Shown here piece after piece: positions 28,475 through 38,479 of a DNA stretch of 64,000 nt. The notes below the pieces were generated by a model, which ran no database searches, was not told where the DNA came from, and saw only the letters and a list, made by a program, of their open reading frames with translations. Both the position numbers and the translations under genes were made by a program. Location of the stretch: the NCBI RefSeq assembly GCF_029309905.1, contig NZ_JARBJP010000006.1, positions 124,001 to 188,000 on the forward strand, in the 5' to 3' direction. Each line of letters opens with the position of its first letter. Position 1 is the first letter of the stretch. Origin of the DNA: Brytella acorum. Lineage in GTDB: Bacteria; Pseudomonadota; Alphaproteobacteria; Acetobacterales; Acetobacteraceae.

Positions 28475-28735
28475 TCACGGTCCCATGGAATTCATGTTTC
28501 CCAGCACATGTTCGAGGCGAGAGTTATGTATCTCATCGTCGGTTAGAGCCTTCGTCGTTTCAGAATTGCCCTGACGGAGCATTGCGCGTCCTGCCGGAAG
28601 TTTTTCCAAGGTTGCAGCCGTCAATGAAACGAAGCTGGAGCGTTTGTCCTCGGGATCCGGCACCGCTACACGATGCCGTCCCGCTTCATCCGGGAAAGCA
28701 TCCGCGCCATAGTCATTATTGTAGGCAGTCTCCCT
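28475..28735 (-). pseudogene. MarR-family regulator, C-terminal remnant with frameshift
   Basis: On the minus strand one frame gives MARMLSRMKRDGIV and then a TAG; a shift of frame at that point continues with VPDPEDKRSSFVSLTAA, TLEKLPAGRAMLRQ. This is the recognition helix and wing of MarR regulators (usual pattern SRMLARMEKDGLV, RRPDPEDRR, VSLTPAG). The N-terminal half is missing, its place being taken by the end of the MFS gene that starts at 30005. It is a broken, truncated regulator. Confidence 0.65.
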
Positions 28736-30005
28736 TGTCCGTGGCGCTTTCGTGCATCAACGCGATCGGCACCAGCGCTGCCAGCGAGAGCAGGGCAAGG
28801 AGAGTATAATGGGCGCCGAAGCCCATGTGATCGATCAGCCATCCCGCCACGGGCGCTGCGATCACCCCGGAGAGACCCAGTCCGATCCCGACCATCAGTC
28901 CCAGTCCGGATGCTGCTGATTTGGGAACGATATCGATGACGGCCGCGTAAAGAACGGGATAGGGCGAATTACGAAACAATCCCCACCCCATAAGAAGCAG
29001 CCATGCCATCGACACGCTACTGATGTAGCCCATAAGGAAAATGCTGACCGCACTTCCGATCGCCAGAAAATTCAGCGAAAATTTACGACCGCGATGATCG
29101 GAAACGGTCCCCCAGAAGATCTGCCCCATCCACCCGGTGATTCCCGAAGCACCGGAAATGGTTGCGGCCTGTGCAAGAGAAATATGAATTTCCCGGGTAA
29201 GCTGGAGCGTCAGGAAGCCTGTTACAGCGGCCTCGGTCCAGAGAAAGAGGAAGTTGGTGATGACGGCCAGAAGCACGTTACGATCGCTCCGCATGGCGTG
29301 CATCAGGATGGGAAAGGGATTTTTGAGATAGGGGGAGGGCTTGTCGTCTCGTGTCAGAGAAGGCGTCATGCCCTTGTCGTTGATCCAGGCATTGACGCTG
29401 TCGAGATGTTGCCAGCGCGCCAGGACGATCTGGAGGATGACGACGGGCAGGGCGAGAAGAGGAAGTACAAGAAAGGTTTCACGCCACGTGGCGAAAGCGA
29501 CAATTCCCGCAATCATCAGAGGTCCTAGGAACTGACCGATGGGAAAACCGGTATGATGGGTTCCGACGGCGAAGCCACGATGCTCCTTGGGCCACCATTC
29601 GCTGATCATCGCGACGTTGATCGGCTCGAGGCCACCGGTGCCGATACCCATGGTGACGCGCAGGATCTTGAAAAGCGTCATGCTGCGCGTCCAGGCCGTG
29701 GCGACGGATGAGAGGATGACGATCATGACCGTGACCAGCCATGCCCAGGCGCGGCGCGGACCACCTCCCATGGCGTCTCCGAATATTCCGAGAATGACAC
29801 CACCGATAGTGCTTCCGATGAAACTCAGCGAGACCAGTATGCCGCCCTGCGTGGCATCAAGATGAAAATCCGTCAGCAGGGCGGGCAGGACTGTCGGCAG
29901 GATCGCGCGATCAATGGAGGTGATCAGAACAGCCCCGGTCGTGACGAGAAGCATCCACCATGAGATGGAATGGGCGCGAGGAACGAAGCGTGTGAGGGAG
30001 CGCAT
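28716..30005 (-). CDS. MFS transporter, organic-acid/sugar-acid type
   Basis: A 429-residue MFS carrier with about twelve membrane segments. VLITSIDRAILPTVLPAL lies in the first segment, and FGDAMGGGPRRAW, MGIGTGGLEPINVAMISEWWP, and EHRGFAVGTHHTGFPIGQ are the motif-A and central blocks of the anion:cation symporter-like group. The neighbourhood suggests a sugar acid as substrate. It is the last gene of the minus-strand cluster and overlaps the end of the MarR remnant. Which of the four cluster carriers moves which acid cannot be told. Confidence 0.82.
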   Translation of the reverse strand: MRSLTRFVPRAHSISWWMLLVTTGAVLITSIDRAILPTVLPALLTDFHLDATQGGILVSLSFIGSTIGGVILGIFGDAMGGGPRRAWAWLVTVMIVILSSVATAWTRSMTLFKILRVTMGIGTGGLEPINVAMISEWWPKEHRGFAVGTHHTGFPIGQFLGPLMIAGIVAFATWRETFLVLPLLALPVVILQIVLARWQHLDSVNAWINDKGMTPSLTRDDKPSPYLKNPFPILMHAMRSDRNVLLAVITNFLFLWTEAAVTGFLTLQLTREIHISLAQAATISGASGITGWMGQIFWGTVSDHRGRKFSLNFLAIGSAVSIFLMGYISSVSMAWLLLMGWGLFRNSPYPVLYAAVIDIVPKSAASGLGLMVGIGLGLSGVIAAPVAGWLIDHMGFGAHYTLLALLSLAALVPIALMHESATDKGDCLQ

Positions 30006-30048
30006 CGTGGATTTCTTTCGAACGGGTGGAAAGAGGGCACGAACCGAT

Positions 30049-31410
30049 TTACTGACTGATATCTTCCAGTTCCTGGCCGGGAGGAATGTCGCGGAACAGG
30101 AAGGTGATCACCAGGCCGCAGGGCACGAAGACTGTCAGCACGAGCCATGTCACGTCCGGGGCGTAATGGTTGCTCAGGAAGGTCCATAGGATCGTGCCCA
30201 ACACGAAGCCCAGAACCTGCATGGCGCTGAGAAATCCGATCGCGGTGCCACGCATGCGCGTCGGAAAACTCTCGCCCTGATAGGCATAGCCGGCGCCCGA
30301 CCATGTTCCGTTCGTCGCCTGATAAAGGCAGAAATAGATCACGCAGACCAGCCAGGGAGCCTGTACGAGCCAGAACAGGAGGCCGAGCGGAGCGATGGCC
30401 AGGCTCGTCCAGATGATGACGGCGCGACGTCCATAGCGCTCTCCGAGCATCCCTCCGAGAACGTAAAAGAAAAAACCGATGCCGCCGCTGACGAGAAGGA
30501 GCAGGCTGGTCGCTTCGCTGGAAAACTGTTTGTGGGTCGTGAGCCAGTAGGCAATGTAAAAATTCGAAGCAACGAAGCTGGTCGCATAGATGATCCATGC
30601 GCACGAAAGAATGACCAACTGCTGGCGCAGAACGCCGGGCGTGGAAAAAAGCTGTTTCAGACTGACGCGTTCCAGTGCCCCGACATCGACCGCGTGGTGT
30701 TCGAGCAGACGTGAGATCGCTTCCGAATTGCCTGATTTCTGCGCTTCCTTCAGTTGTTGGACATGCTCGAAACGTTCTGATTCCCGGATAAACATCCGAC
30801 CGATGATCACGGCGAACAGAGGTATGACGCCGAGAAGAAACACGAACCGCCAGCCCAGATGGCCGAACATCAGATAGACGCCCGAGGCCAGGAAAACTCC
30901 GATTGGCCATCCGCCCTGCACAATTGAGTAGAGCAGACCGCGACGCGCGGCGGGGACCTGCTCGTTAACAATCGTGATCGATACGGCAAGTTCCGCATAG
31001 GCCAATCCTGATGCCAGCGCCCGGACGGCGACGAGTTGCCAGAAACCCTCTACGAAATAGGTCAGCCCCGTGAAGACGGCACTTCCCGTCAGACAGAACA
31101 TCCAGACCTTGCGGCGCCCGAATGTATCCATGCCGTAGCCCGCGAAGATCGTGATGCAGAATTGCGCGGCATAGACGAAGAAGCCCAGCGTCCCGAGGGC
31201 TGCCTGGGAAATATCGAGACTTTTTGCGATATCCGGCAGCGCCAGCACAAGCAGGTTGACGTCGTAGGACGCCAGGGACCAGCCCATGAGCGCCATGATG
31301 ACCAGATAGAAGATATAGCGGTTCTGGGAGTCCGTCGTGGTGCCTGAAATGCGCCGGAGACGGTTTGTGAATGTGCCCGTCCCGGAGGAAGGGCCGATCA
31401 TGTTTTTCAT
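30049..31410 (-). CDS. MFS transporter, metabolite:proton symporter type
   Basis: A 453-residue carrier with about twelve membrane segments. GWSLASYDVNLLVLALPDIAKSL marks the first segment (the SxD motif), GYGMDTFGRRKVW is loop 2-3 and GGMLGERYGRR is loop 8-9, which together point to the AAHS/JEN-like carboxylate symporters. A charged central loop (about residues 205-245) separates the halves. It starts 32 bases after the SMP-30 gene and lies 43 bases before the next MFS gene in the direction of transcription. Confidence 0.82.
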   Translation of the reverse strand: MKNMIGPSSGTGTFTNRLRRISGTTTDSQNRYIFYLVIMALMGWSLASYDVNLLVLALPDIAKSLDISQAALGTLGFFVYAAQFCITIFAGYGMDTFGRRKVWMFCLTGSAVFTGLTYFVEGFWQLVAVRALASGLAYAELAVSITIVNEQVPAARRGLLYSIVQGGWPIGVFLASGVYLMFGHLGWRFVFLLGVIPLFAVIIGRMFIRESERFEHVQQLKEAQKSGNSEAISRLLEHHAVDVGALERVSLKQLFSTPGVLRQQLVILSCAWIIYATSFVASNFYIAYWLTTHKQFSSEATSLLLLVSGGIGFFFYVLGGMLGERYGRRAVIIWTSLAIAPLGLLFWLVQAPWLVCVIYFCLYQATNGTWSGAGYAYQGESFPTRMRGTAIGFLSAMQVLGFVLGTILWTFLSNHYAPDVTWLVLTVFVPCGLVITFLFRDIPPGQELEDISQ

Positions 31411-31442
31411 CGCAAGGCCTTCTTCATGACGAATGTCACGAA

Positions 31443-32357
<915 letters not shown>

Positions 32358-32512
32358 GATGCTTTTCCATGTCCATCAACGCCGGAAAGTCGATGTTTTT
32401 TCAACTGCGCCAGCTTCGTCGAATTTCTAAAATGTTCCGATTTTATCATCCAATATTATTTATGGTGGTCGTAATCGGGGAATGGAATTGCCATCCCGAA
32501 TAGCGGGATCGT

Positions 32513-33700
32513 TCAGAAAGCCGAGCGCAGGATCATATCCTCGGTGATATCCTCTGGCATGTTGACGCCAAGGAGCGCCATGTCGATATCGATCTCGGTT
32601 TTCAAGCGTGAAATCGCTTGCGTCACCGCACGCTCCCCGCCCAGCGCGGCGGCGAAGAGGAAAGGGTGACCGATCAGAATGCCGTCTGCGCCCAGAGCCA
32701 AGCCTTTGAGAATATCCGTGCCTCGCCTGAAGCCGCTATCCGCCAGAACGGTCATGGTTCCGGCTTCGGCTCGTATGGCCTGGAGAACATCCACGGGCGA
32801 AACCGCGCTGTCGAGCTGACGGCCGCCATGGTTGGATACGACGATCCCGTCGGCGCCGATTTCCCGCGCAAGGCGTGCGTCACCCGGTGAGAGAATACCC
32901 TTGAGCACGAAAGGGCCCTTCCAACAACGGCGGATCTGCTCGGCATGACGCCATGAAAATCCCGCATGGCCGGTGACAGCGCCTATGTTGCGGGAGAAAA
33001 TACTTGGCCGCGCGATAGGATCGACGTTGCTGATGCGGGGAAGGCCCCGATGACGCATAGTGCGGAGCATGGTTCCAAGGGCCCATCGCGGATGCCTCAA
33101 TACATCGAATCCGAGTCGTTTCGACATGCGAAACGGCATCGTGTAGCCGGTACGGACGTTGTTCTCCCGGTTCGAGGCGACGGGAACGTCCACCGTAAGC
33201 ATGTAGAGCGACAACCCCGCATCCGCGACACGCAGACACATGTCCTCGATCTTGCGTGCGTCGGGAGACTGATAGGCCGCGAACCATGCACCGGGATAGG
33301 TACGGGCCATTTCCTCGATGGGCGTGATGGAGTTGGCGCTGAGTACAAAAGGAATGCGCGCGGCTCTGGCTGCGCGAGCCATGCTGTTGTCCGCGTCGTA
33401 ACCCACGATCGAGGATGCTCCCATGGGAGCTACAAGAAAGGGCGCGGAGTAGGTCTGGCCGAAGAGTGTCGTTTCCTGCGTCCGGGTCGAGACGTCTACA
33501 AGCACTTTCGGGATCATGCGGATTGACCGGAAGACCTCGCGATTATGGCGGCATGCCTCTCCGTCATCGGCACCGCCCTCGACATAGCCAAATACGGAGC
33601 GCGGGAGGCGACGCCGCACGAGGCGTTCGTAATCTTCAAGGTTCAGGGCATGGCGCAGACTGGAGGGACGAGGGCGGGTCAGGCGTTTGGACATGGTCAT
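32513..33700 (-). CDS. FMN-dependent alpha-hydroxy-acid dehydrogenase/oxidase
   Basis: A 395-residue TIM-barrel flavoenzyme of the lactate dehydrogenase/glycolate oxidase family. FGYVEGGADDGEACRHNRE opens the conserved N-terminal block; APFLVAPMGASSI follows, and GIVVSNHGGRQLDSAVSP holds the catalytic histidine and substrate arginine; LADSGFRRGTDILKGLALGA is the phosphate-binding region. It oxidises a 2-hydroxy acid to the 2-keto acid. Its ATG overlaps the preceding MFS stop by four bases (ATGA), so transport and oxidation are coupled. A 155-base gap follows before the SMP-30 gene. Confidence 0.9.
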   Translation of the reverse strand: MTMSKRLTRPRPSSLRHALNLEDYERLVRRRLPRSVFGYVEGGADDGEACRHNREVFRSIRMIPKVLVDVSTRTQETTLFGQTYSAPFLVAPMGASSIVGYDADNSMARAARAARIPFVLSANSITPIEEMARTYPGAWFAAYQSPDARKIEDMCLRVADAGLSLYMLTVDVPVASNRENNVRTGYTMPFRMSKRLGFDVLRHPRWALGTMLRTMRHRGLPRISNVDPIARPSIFSRNIGAVTGHAGFSWRHAEQIRRCWKGPFVLKGILSPGDARLAREIGADGIVVSNHGGRQLDSAVSPVDVLQAIRAEAGTMTVLADSGFRRGTDILKGLALGADGILIGHPFLFAAALGGERAVTQAISRLKTEIDIDMALLGVNMPEDITEDMILRSAF

Positions 33701-35007
33701 CTCGCAATCGGGTGAGCTTCAGAAAGAGGCGTCACGATGTCTGGTGTCATCCGGTCTGCTGAAAGAACGAGAGGTTCAACCCGCCCGACGATGAACAGAT
33801 AGGACAAGGCGCCCAGCACGCTGAACGCGCCCGTGACGCAAAGAGGAATGATGAACGACCCGTTTGTGAAGCCGACCATGATGCCTGTGAAACTGGAAGT
33901 CATGATACCTGCCACGTTGGCCGCGCTGTTCTGAAGACCGGCCAGGGTCGCCACATGTCCGGGATCGGGAGCGACGTCACTGGGAAGCGACCAGATGTTC
34001 GCACCCGTGAAAGCGATCCCCGAGAACGATAGGCACAGCAGGACAATGCACCATGACGCGCTGCCGATAAAAGCAGTCAACGCGATCACGGATGACACGA
34101 GAAGGCCGCCGACGAGGCATGTCTTGCGCGCCGCGGTCAGGCTCCAGCCCGAGCGGTGCAGACGATCGGACGTCCAGCCTCCCAGCCAGGCGGAGGGAAC
34201 GGAGGCGAGGCCTGGCAGCATGCCCGCAATGCCGAGATCCCGGAGCGAAAATCCATGAGCCTGCACGAGATAGGTGGGAAACCAGGTCGCGTAGAAATAG
34301 AACACGAAATTCGTACAGAAAAAGCCGATCATCATCCCCCAGACCGTGCGCCGTCGAAGCATGGCTCTCCATGAAGCATGCGACGCGGGCTGGACTGGCT
34401 GGGCTGCGCGCAGCGCACGGAGTTCTGACGCCGAAACGCGCGGATGAACGTCGGGGTCGCGATAGAGGATCCACCATGCAAACGTCCAGAGAACGCCGAG
34501 CGACCCGGCAGCCACGAATGCCAGCCGCCAGCCGAGCGTCGCGATCAGGAAGGCGACGAATGGAATGGAAACAGCGGCCCCTGCGCGCGATCCGCTGTCG
34601 AAAATTCCGGCGGCGAGTCCTCGCTCCTGTTTCGGAAACCAGAGGGAAGCGACCTTCGTGTTGGAGGGATAGCTGCCGGACTCTCCTATGCCGAGCGCGA
34701 GGCGCAGTCCAAAGATCGAGACCGCCCCCTGTACGAGCGACGTCAGGGCGGTACACACGGACCACCAGAGAACGGCAAGGCTGTAACTTTTGCGAACGCC
34801 CAGGCGGTCCACCAGCAGACCGAAGGGTAACTGCATGAAGGCGTACGTCCAGAAGAACGCGCCCAGAAGAAAGCCAAGCGTAGCCGGGCTGATATTCAGG
34901 TCTTTCGCCATGAAAGGGGCGGCGACCGCGATCGTCGCGCGATCGACATAATTGATGGTCGTCGCGGCGAAACACAGCGCGATCATCAGCCAGCGTAAAC
35001 GGGGCAT
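33697..35007 (-). CDS. MFS transporter, anion:cation symporter (sugar-acid) type
   Basis: From the ATG at 35007 this is a 436-residue carrier. RWLMIALCFAATTINYVDRA is the first segment of the ACS group (the N-x-x-DR motif), FMQLPFGLLVDRLGVRKSY is loop 2-3, and GESGSYPSNTKVASLWFPKQ is the central helix block found in hexuronate and galactonate carriers. An upstream in-frame ATG at 35106 would lie inside the isomerase gene and is rejected. It overlaps the FMN dehydrogenase gene by four bases at its end. Confidence 0.86.
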   Translation of the reverse strand: MPRLRWLMIALCFAATTINYVDRATIAVAAPFMAKDLNISPATLGFLLGAFFWTYAFMQLPFGLLVDRLGVRKSYSLAVLWWSVCTALTSLVQGAVSIFGLRLALGIGESGSYPSNTKVASLWFPKQERGLAAGIFDSGSRAGAAVSIPFVAFLIATLGWRLAFVAAGSLGVLWTFAWWILYRDPDVHPRVSASELRALRAAQPVQPASHASWRAMLRRRTVWGMMIGFFCTNFVFYFYATWFPTYLVQAHGFSLRDLGIAGMLPGLASVPSAWLGGWTSDRLHRSGWSLTAARKTCLVGGLLVSSVIALTAFIGSASWCIVLLCLSFSGIAFTGANIWSLPSDVAPDPGHVATLAGLQNSAANVAGIMTSSFTGIMVGFTNGSFIIPLCVTGAFSVLGALSYLFIVGRVEPLVLSADRMTPDIVTPLSEAHPIAR

Positions 35008-35062
35008 GACAGTCGTTCCCGCGATCCCCGGCGGCCATGTCGGGGATCGCTTTTCCATGCTT

Positions 35063-35998
35063 TTATTGCGGCAGGATACGCCGGAGATATTCGCGGTTCG
35101 TCGCACTCACGCTCAGACCGTCGCCGCCGTAATGTTCGCAGAGGAAAGCGCTCTGGAAACCATGAGCCAGCGCCATGCGGATCGCGGCGCGGTAGCTGAT
35201 CACCCCGAACTCCAGTGGAGCGGGCGCGGTGACGATCATGCCGGTCGTGGCGTCTTCGGTGCGGAAATAATTTTTCGCGTGCCAGTAGCGCGCGAACGGC
35301 GCCACCTTTTCCATCATGGACGCCCAGTGTTCAACCGGACGGTGCAAACGCACCAGATTGCCCAGATCCGCGTTGAGTCCGACCGACGGGTGATCGACGT
35401 CCTGCACGAAGCGGACGGCGCTTTCCGCGCTGCCGAGATAAGTGTCTTCATACATTTCGAGCGAAATGCCGACACCGACTTCCTCGGCGTGGCGGCCGAG
35501 TTCGCGGATGCGTTCGACGGCTTTTTTCCATGTCGCCGGATCGTCGGGACTGCTGTAGCCTTGAGCGGTCCAGAACCAGAGCGCCTTTTTCTGTGCTTCG
35601 TTGAGGGGATAGAACAGCCCGAACGAGACTTCCTTCGCGCCGATTTTCGCCGCTGTATCGAGTACGCGATGGCAATATTCCAGAAATTCGTCGCCACGTT
35701 CAGGATCTATGACGGAGCGACGGGACGTCGAAATGGCCGGAATGGTCAGACCGGCATCCCTGATGAGGCCGAGAAACGTGTCGAGCCGTGCAGGCGAGAG
35801 ATCGGCAAGGCGCAGCCATGAGTCCGTCGGATCGATCTCGGTGAAGCCGGCGTCGGTGACGTCGGCCAGCGTGGCGGCCCAGCCTTCCGGCGATTGGTCC
35901 TGCACGGAGGAACCATCAGGCAGAATGTTGGGATACTGGATCATGGCCGCCGCGATGGGCCAGTTGTGGCGGTTGAGCTTGGTTGTTGTCCTGGACAT
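35063..35998 (-). CDS. Sugar phosphate isomerase/epimerase-type TIM barrel protein
   Basis: A 311-residue protein of the xylose-isomerase-like AP-endonuclease-2 superfamily. DAGFTEIDPTD, RDAGLTIPAIS, GAKEVSFGLFYP, GVGISLEMYEDTYLGS, VGLNADLGN and YWHAKNYF mark successive barrel strands; the glutamate, aspartate and histidine at strand ends are the expected metal ligands. Its exact reaction is not recognisable; isomerisation of a keto-sugar acid made by the nearby DenD-type dehydrogenase is a reasonable guess. It lies 55 bases before one MFS gene and 27 bases after another. Confidence 0.8.
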   Translation of the reverse strand: MSRTTTKLNRHNWPIAAAMIQYPNILPDGSSVQDQSPEGWAATLADVTDAGFTEIDPTDSWLRLADLSPARLDTFLGLIRDAGLTIPAISTSRRSVIDPERGDEFLEYCHRVLDTAAKIGAKEVSFGLFYPLNEAQKKALWFWTAQGYSSPDDPATWKKAVERIRELGRHAEEVGVGISLEMYEDTYLGSAESAVRFVQDVDHPSVGLNADLGNLVRLHRPVEHWASMMEKVAPFARYWHAKNYFRTEDATTGMIVTAPAPLEFGVISYRAAIRMALAHGFQSAFLCEHYGGDGLSVSATNREYLRRILPQ

Positions 35999-36025
35999 GG
36001 AGAAATCCTTCCGATGAGGGGGAAA

Positions 36026-37357
36026 TCAGAGAGCCGGACGCACGGAGGCTGGCGTGCGTGCCGGCAGGAAAGCGGTAATGACGAGACCAATCACGCCAGC
36101 GGTCGCCACGGCGTAGAGGCCCGCCATGGGGGTCTGCCAGAGGTGGATGGCGAGGGAGCGGATATTTGGGGCCGCGAAACCACCCAGATTGCCGACGGCA
36201 TTGATGAGCGCGATGGCGCCTGCCGCCTGAAGGCCGCTGAAATGGGCCAGCGGGAAGTTCCAGAACACGGCCTGCACTGTTACGACCCCGGCGGCGGCGA
36301 GACATAGTCCCGCCAGCGCGAGCGGCCCGAAACCCGAGCCGGACATGACCAGCCCCACAGCCGAGGCGACGAGGCATACGATCACGCCCGTCCGGGGCGC
36401 GTTGAAACGTTGAACGAAGCGCGACATGACATAGGTCGAGAGAACCGCGCATCCCCAGGGAAGCGCGCTGACCAGGCCGACTCTCGGGCCAATTTTTTCA
36501 TGCAGGATGCCGGAGACCTGCTCCGGCAGGTAAAATACGACGCCATAGCTTGCGATCTGCATGACGCCATAAAGAGCGAGAAACTGGAGCAGCTTCGCCG
36601 AGCGCAGCATGGCGAGCATGTCGCTGCCATGTCCTCCCTTAAGCGCGCCTTTGCTCGCGTCTTCCGCGGCGAGTACGGTTTGGAGCGTCTGTTTTTCCGC
36701 GTCGGTCAGCCATTTCACGTCGGCGGGACGATCCGGCAGCACGAACCATGTCATAACGCCGACAATGACCGCCAGCGCGCCTTCGATGAGGAACATCCAC
36801 TGCCAGCCGCGCAGTCCCAGCATGCCGTCGAGACCAAACAGAGCGCCTGAAAGCGGGCTGCCGAGCGTCATGGCGAGCGGATAACCGAAATAGAAGAAGC
36901 CGAGCACGCGCGTGCGTTCTTTTTCCGGAAACCAGAAGGTGAGATAGAGCATGATGCCGGGGAAGAAACCCGCCTCGGCGATGCCGAGCAGCGAGCGCAG
37001 GGCGATGAAGGATTTATCGCCCGAAACGAACATCATGGCTGACGATACGACGCCCCATGTGATCATGATGCGCGTCATCCAGCGCCGCGCTCCCACACGA
37101 TAGAGGATGAGGTTGCTGGGGACCTCGAAAATGGCGTAACCGACGAAGAAAACCCCTGCTCCGAACGCGAAGACGGCGTCGGAAATGCCGATATCGGTGT
37201 GTAGCGCCTGCTTCGCCGATCCGACATTCGACCGGTCGAGAAACGCGATCATGTACATCAGGATCAGGAAAGGCAGCAGTTTCCAGAGGGCTTTTCGTAC
37301 GGCGTTCGTGCGCGCAGGGTCCTCGACAGGAGGCAGCGTTGTGATGGTATCGGACAT
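36026..37357 (-). CDS. MFS transporter, tartrate/phthalate-like ACS family
   Basis: From the ATG at 37357 the protein has 443 residues. FLILMYMIAFLDRSNVGSAK is the first membrane segment, FFVGYAIFEVPSNLILYRVG is the second, RWMTRIMITWGVVSS is loop 2-3 and LLGIAEAGFFPGIMLYLTFWFP is the central block; this set is characteristic of the tartrate/vitamin H group of the ACS family. The reading frame extends further upstream into DenD but the start is set by the usual N-terminal layout. Substrate is probably a four- to six-carbon acid. Confidence 0.86.
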   Translation of the reverse strand: MSDTITTLPPVEDPARTNAVRKALWKLLPFLILMYMIAFLDRSNVGSAKQALHTDIGISDAVFAFGAGVFFVGYAIFEVPSNLILYRVGARRWMTRIMITWGVVSSAMMFVSGDKSFIALRSLLGIAEAGFFPGIMLYLTFWFPEKERTRVLGFFYFGYPLAMTLGSPLSGALFGLDGMLGLRGWQWMFLIEGALAVIVGVMTWFVLPDRPADVKWLTDAEKQTLQTVLAAEDASKGALKGGHGSDMLAMLRSAKLLQFLALYGVMQIASYGVVFYLPEQVSGILHEKIGPRVGLVSALPWGCAVLSTYVMSRFVQRFNAPRTGVIVCLVASAVGLVMSGSGFGPLALAGLCLAAAGVVTVQAVFWNFPLAHFSGLQAAGAIALINAVGNLGGFAAPNIRSLAIHLWQTPMAGLYAVATAGVIGLVITAFLPARTPASVRPAL

Positions 37358-37394
37358 GACTGGCAACTCCCAACGCGTGATCCGCGCGATCTCT

Positions 37395-38381
37395 TCACGC
37401 GATATGACCGCCGAGCTCGTCGTCGATGTGAGCCCGGATGATGTCCTCGAAGTTCGTCTCGGCGACGAAGCCAAGGGCCAGGGCACGCTGCGGATCGAAG
37501 GCGCGCGCCCATCCCGCGACGATGCGGGCGATCACGGGGTCCGGCTCGCGTCTGATATGTGCCACGGCCTTTTCCCCCGCGACGCTGCGCAGCGCTTCGA
37601 TCTGCTCGCCCACGGTGACGGAAAGCGCGGGCATGGTCAGGTTCGGACGATCACCGACCCGCGCCGGATCGAGGATTGCCGCATGTCGCAGGAACTGCAC
37701 GGCCGAACGCGGGCTGGTCATCCAGTGACGGGTGCTGTCGGGTACCGGCAGAACAGCGTCCAGCCCAACGAGAGGCTCGCGGATGATGCCGGAGAAAAAT
37801 CCCGAGGCCGCGCGGTTTGGTTTTCCCGGACGGACGCAGATCGTTGGCAGGCGCAGGCCGATTCCGTCGAAAAATCCGCGCCGCGTATAATCCGCAAGGA
37901 GGAGTTCGCCGATGGCTTTCTGTGTGCCGTAACTCGTCTGGGGGGTGAGAATGTAATCGTCCGGAATGACGTCCGGAAAGTCACCACCGTAAACGGCGTT
38001 GGATGATGCATAGACGACGCGGGGGCGCCAGCCCTCTTGCTGGTTCGCATGGCGAATGGTTTCGAAGAGCGCGCGCGTGCCGTCGAAGTTGACGCGATAG
38101 CCTTTTTCGAAATCGGCTTCCGCTTCTCCCGAAACGATGGCTGCCAGGTGGAAAATGATGTCGGGCCGTCCCGAAAGAAGATTTTCCGCCGCTCCCGTCT
38201 GCGTCAGGTCAACGGTCAGAGTCGTGGCAGGGCCGGAAAAACCGGATGGAACGGTGGGCGCGACGACGTCGGCCAGGGTCAGGGCTGAGACGCGCGCACC
38301 ATTTTCAAAGGGGTTTCGAACAATATTCTCGGCGAATTTCCGACCGATCATCCCGGCCGCGCCGATAATAAGAACATGCAT
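37395..38381 (-). CDS. denD: D-erythronate dehydrogenase-like NAD-dependent epimerase/dehydratase
   Basis: A 328-residue extended SDR. MHVLIIGAAGMIGRKFAENI holds the NAD loop GAAGMIG (7-13), IIFHLAAIVSGEAEADFEKG and VNFDGTRALFE follow, VVYASSNAVYGG carries the serine, TSYGTQKAIGELL the Tyr-x-x-x-Lys pair, and GLRLPTICVRPGKPN is a near signature of DenD. DenD oxidises D-erythronate to 2-oxo-erythronate in tetronate breakdown. The ATG at 38381 puts the NAD loop at the normal distance from the start. The two LysR genes lie just upstream. Confidence 0.85.
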   Translation of the reverse strand: MHVLIIGAAGMIGRKFAENIVRNPFENGARVSALTLADVVAPTVPSGFSGPATTLTVDLTQTGAAENLLSGRPDIIFHLAAIVSGEAEADFEKGYRVNFDGTRALFETIRHANQQEGWRPRVVYASSNAVYGGDFPDVIPDDYILTPQTSYGTQKAIGELLLADYTRRGFFDGIGLRLPTICVRPGKPNRAASGFFSGIIREPLVGLDAVLPVPDSTRHWMTSPRSAVQFLRHAAILDPARVGDRPNLTMPALSVTVGEQIEALRSVAGEKAVAHIRREPDPVIARIVAGWARAFDPQRALALGFVAETNFEDIIRAHIDDELGGHIA

Positions 38382-38479
38382 GAATCGTGCTCCTGTCCGG
38401 TCATGGCGGCTTGGCACGATCCAGGCAGCGATGACGGCGAACGATGGTCATGAAAATGTCTTCAGAAATTCCCTGCTGC

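Noticed and set aside
33977-35038. Alternative-frame long ORF overlapping the MFS gene at 33697-35007
   Set aside because: The MFS frame has all membrane segments and family motifs; the other frame is arginine-rich and has no similarity pattern.
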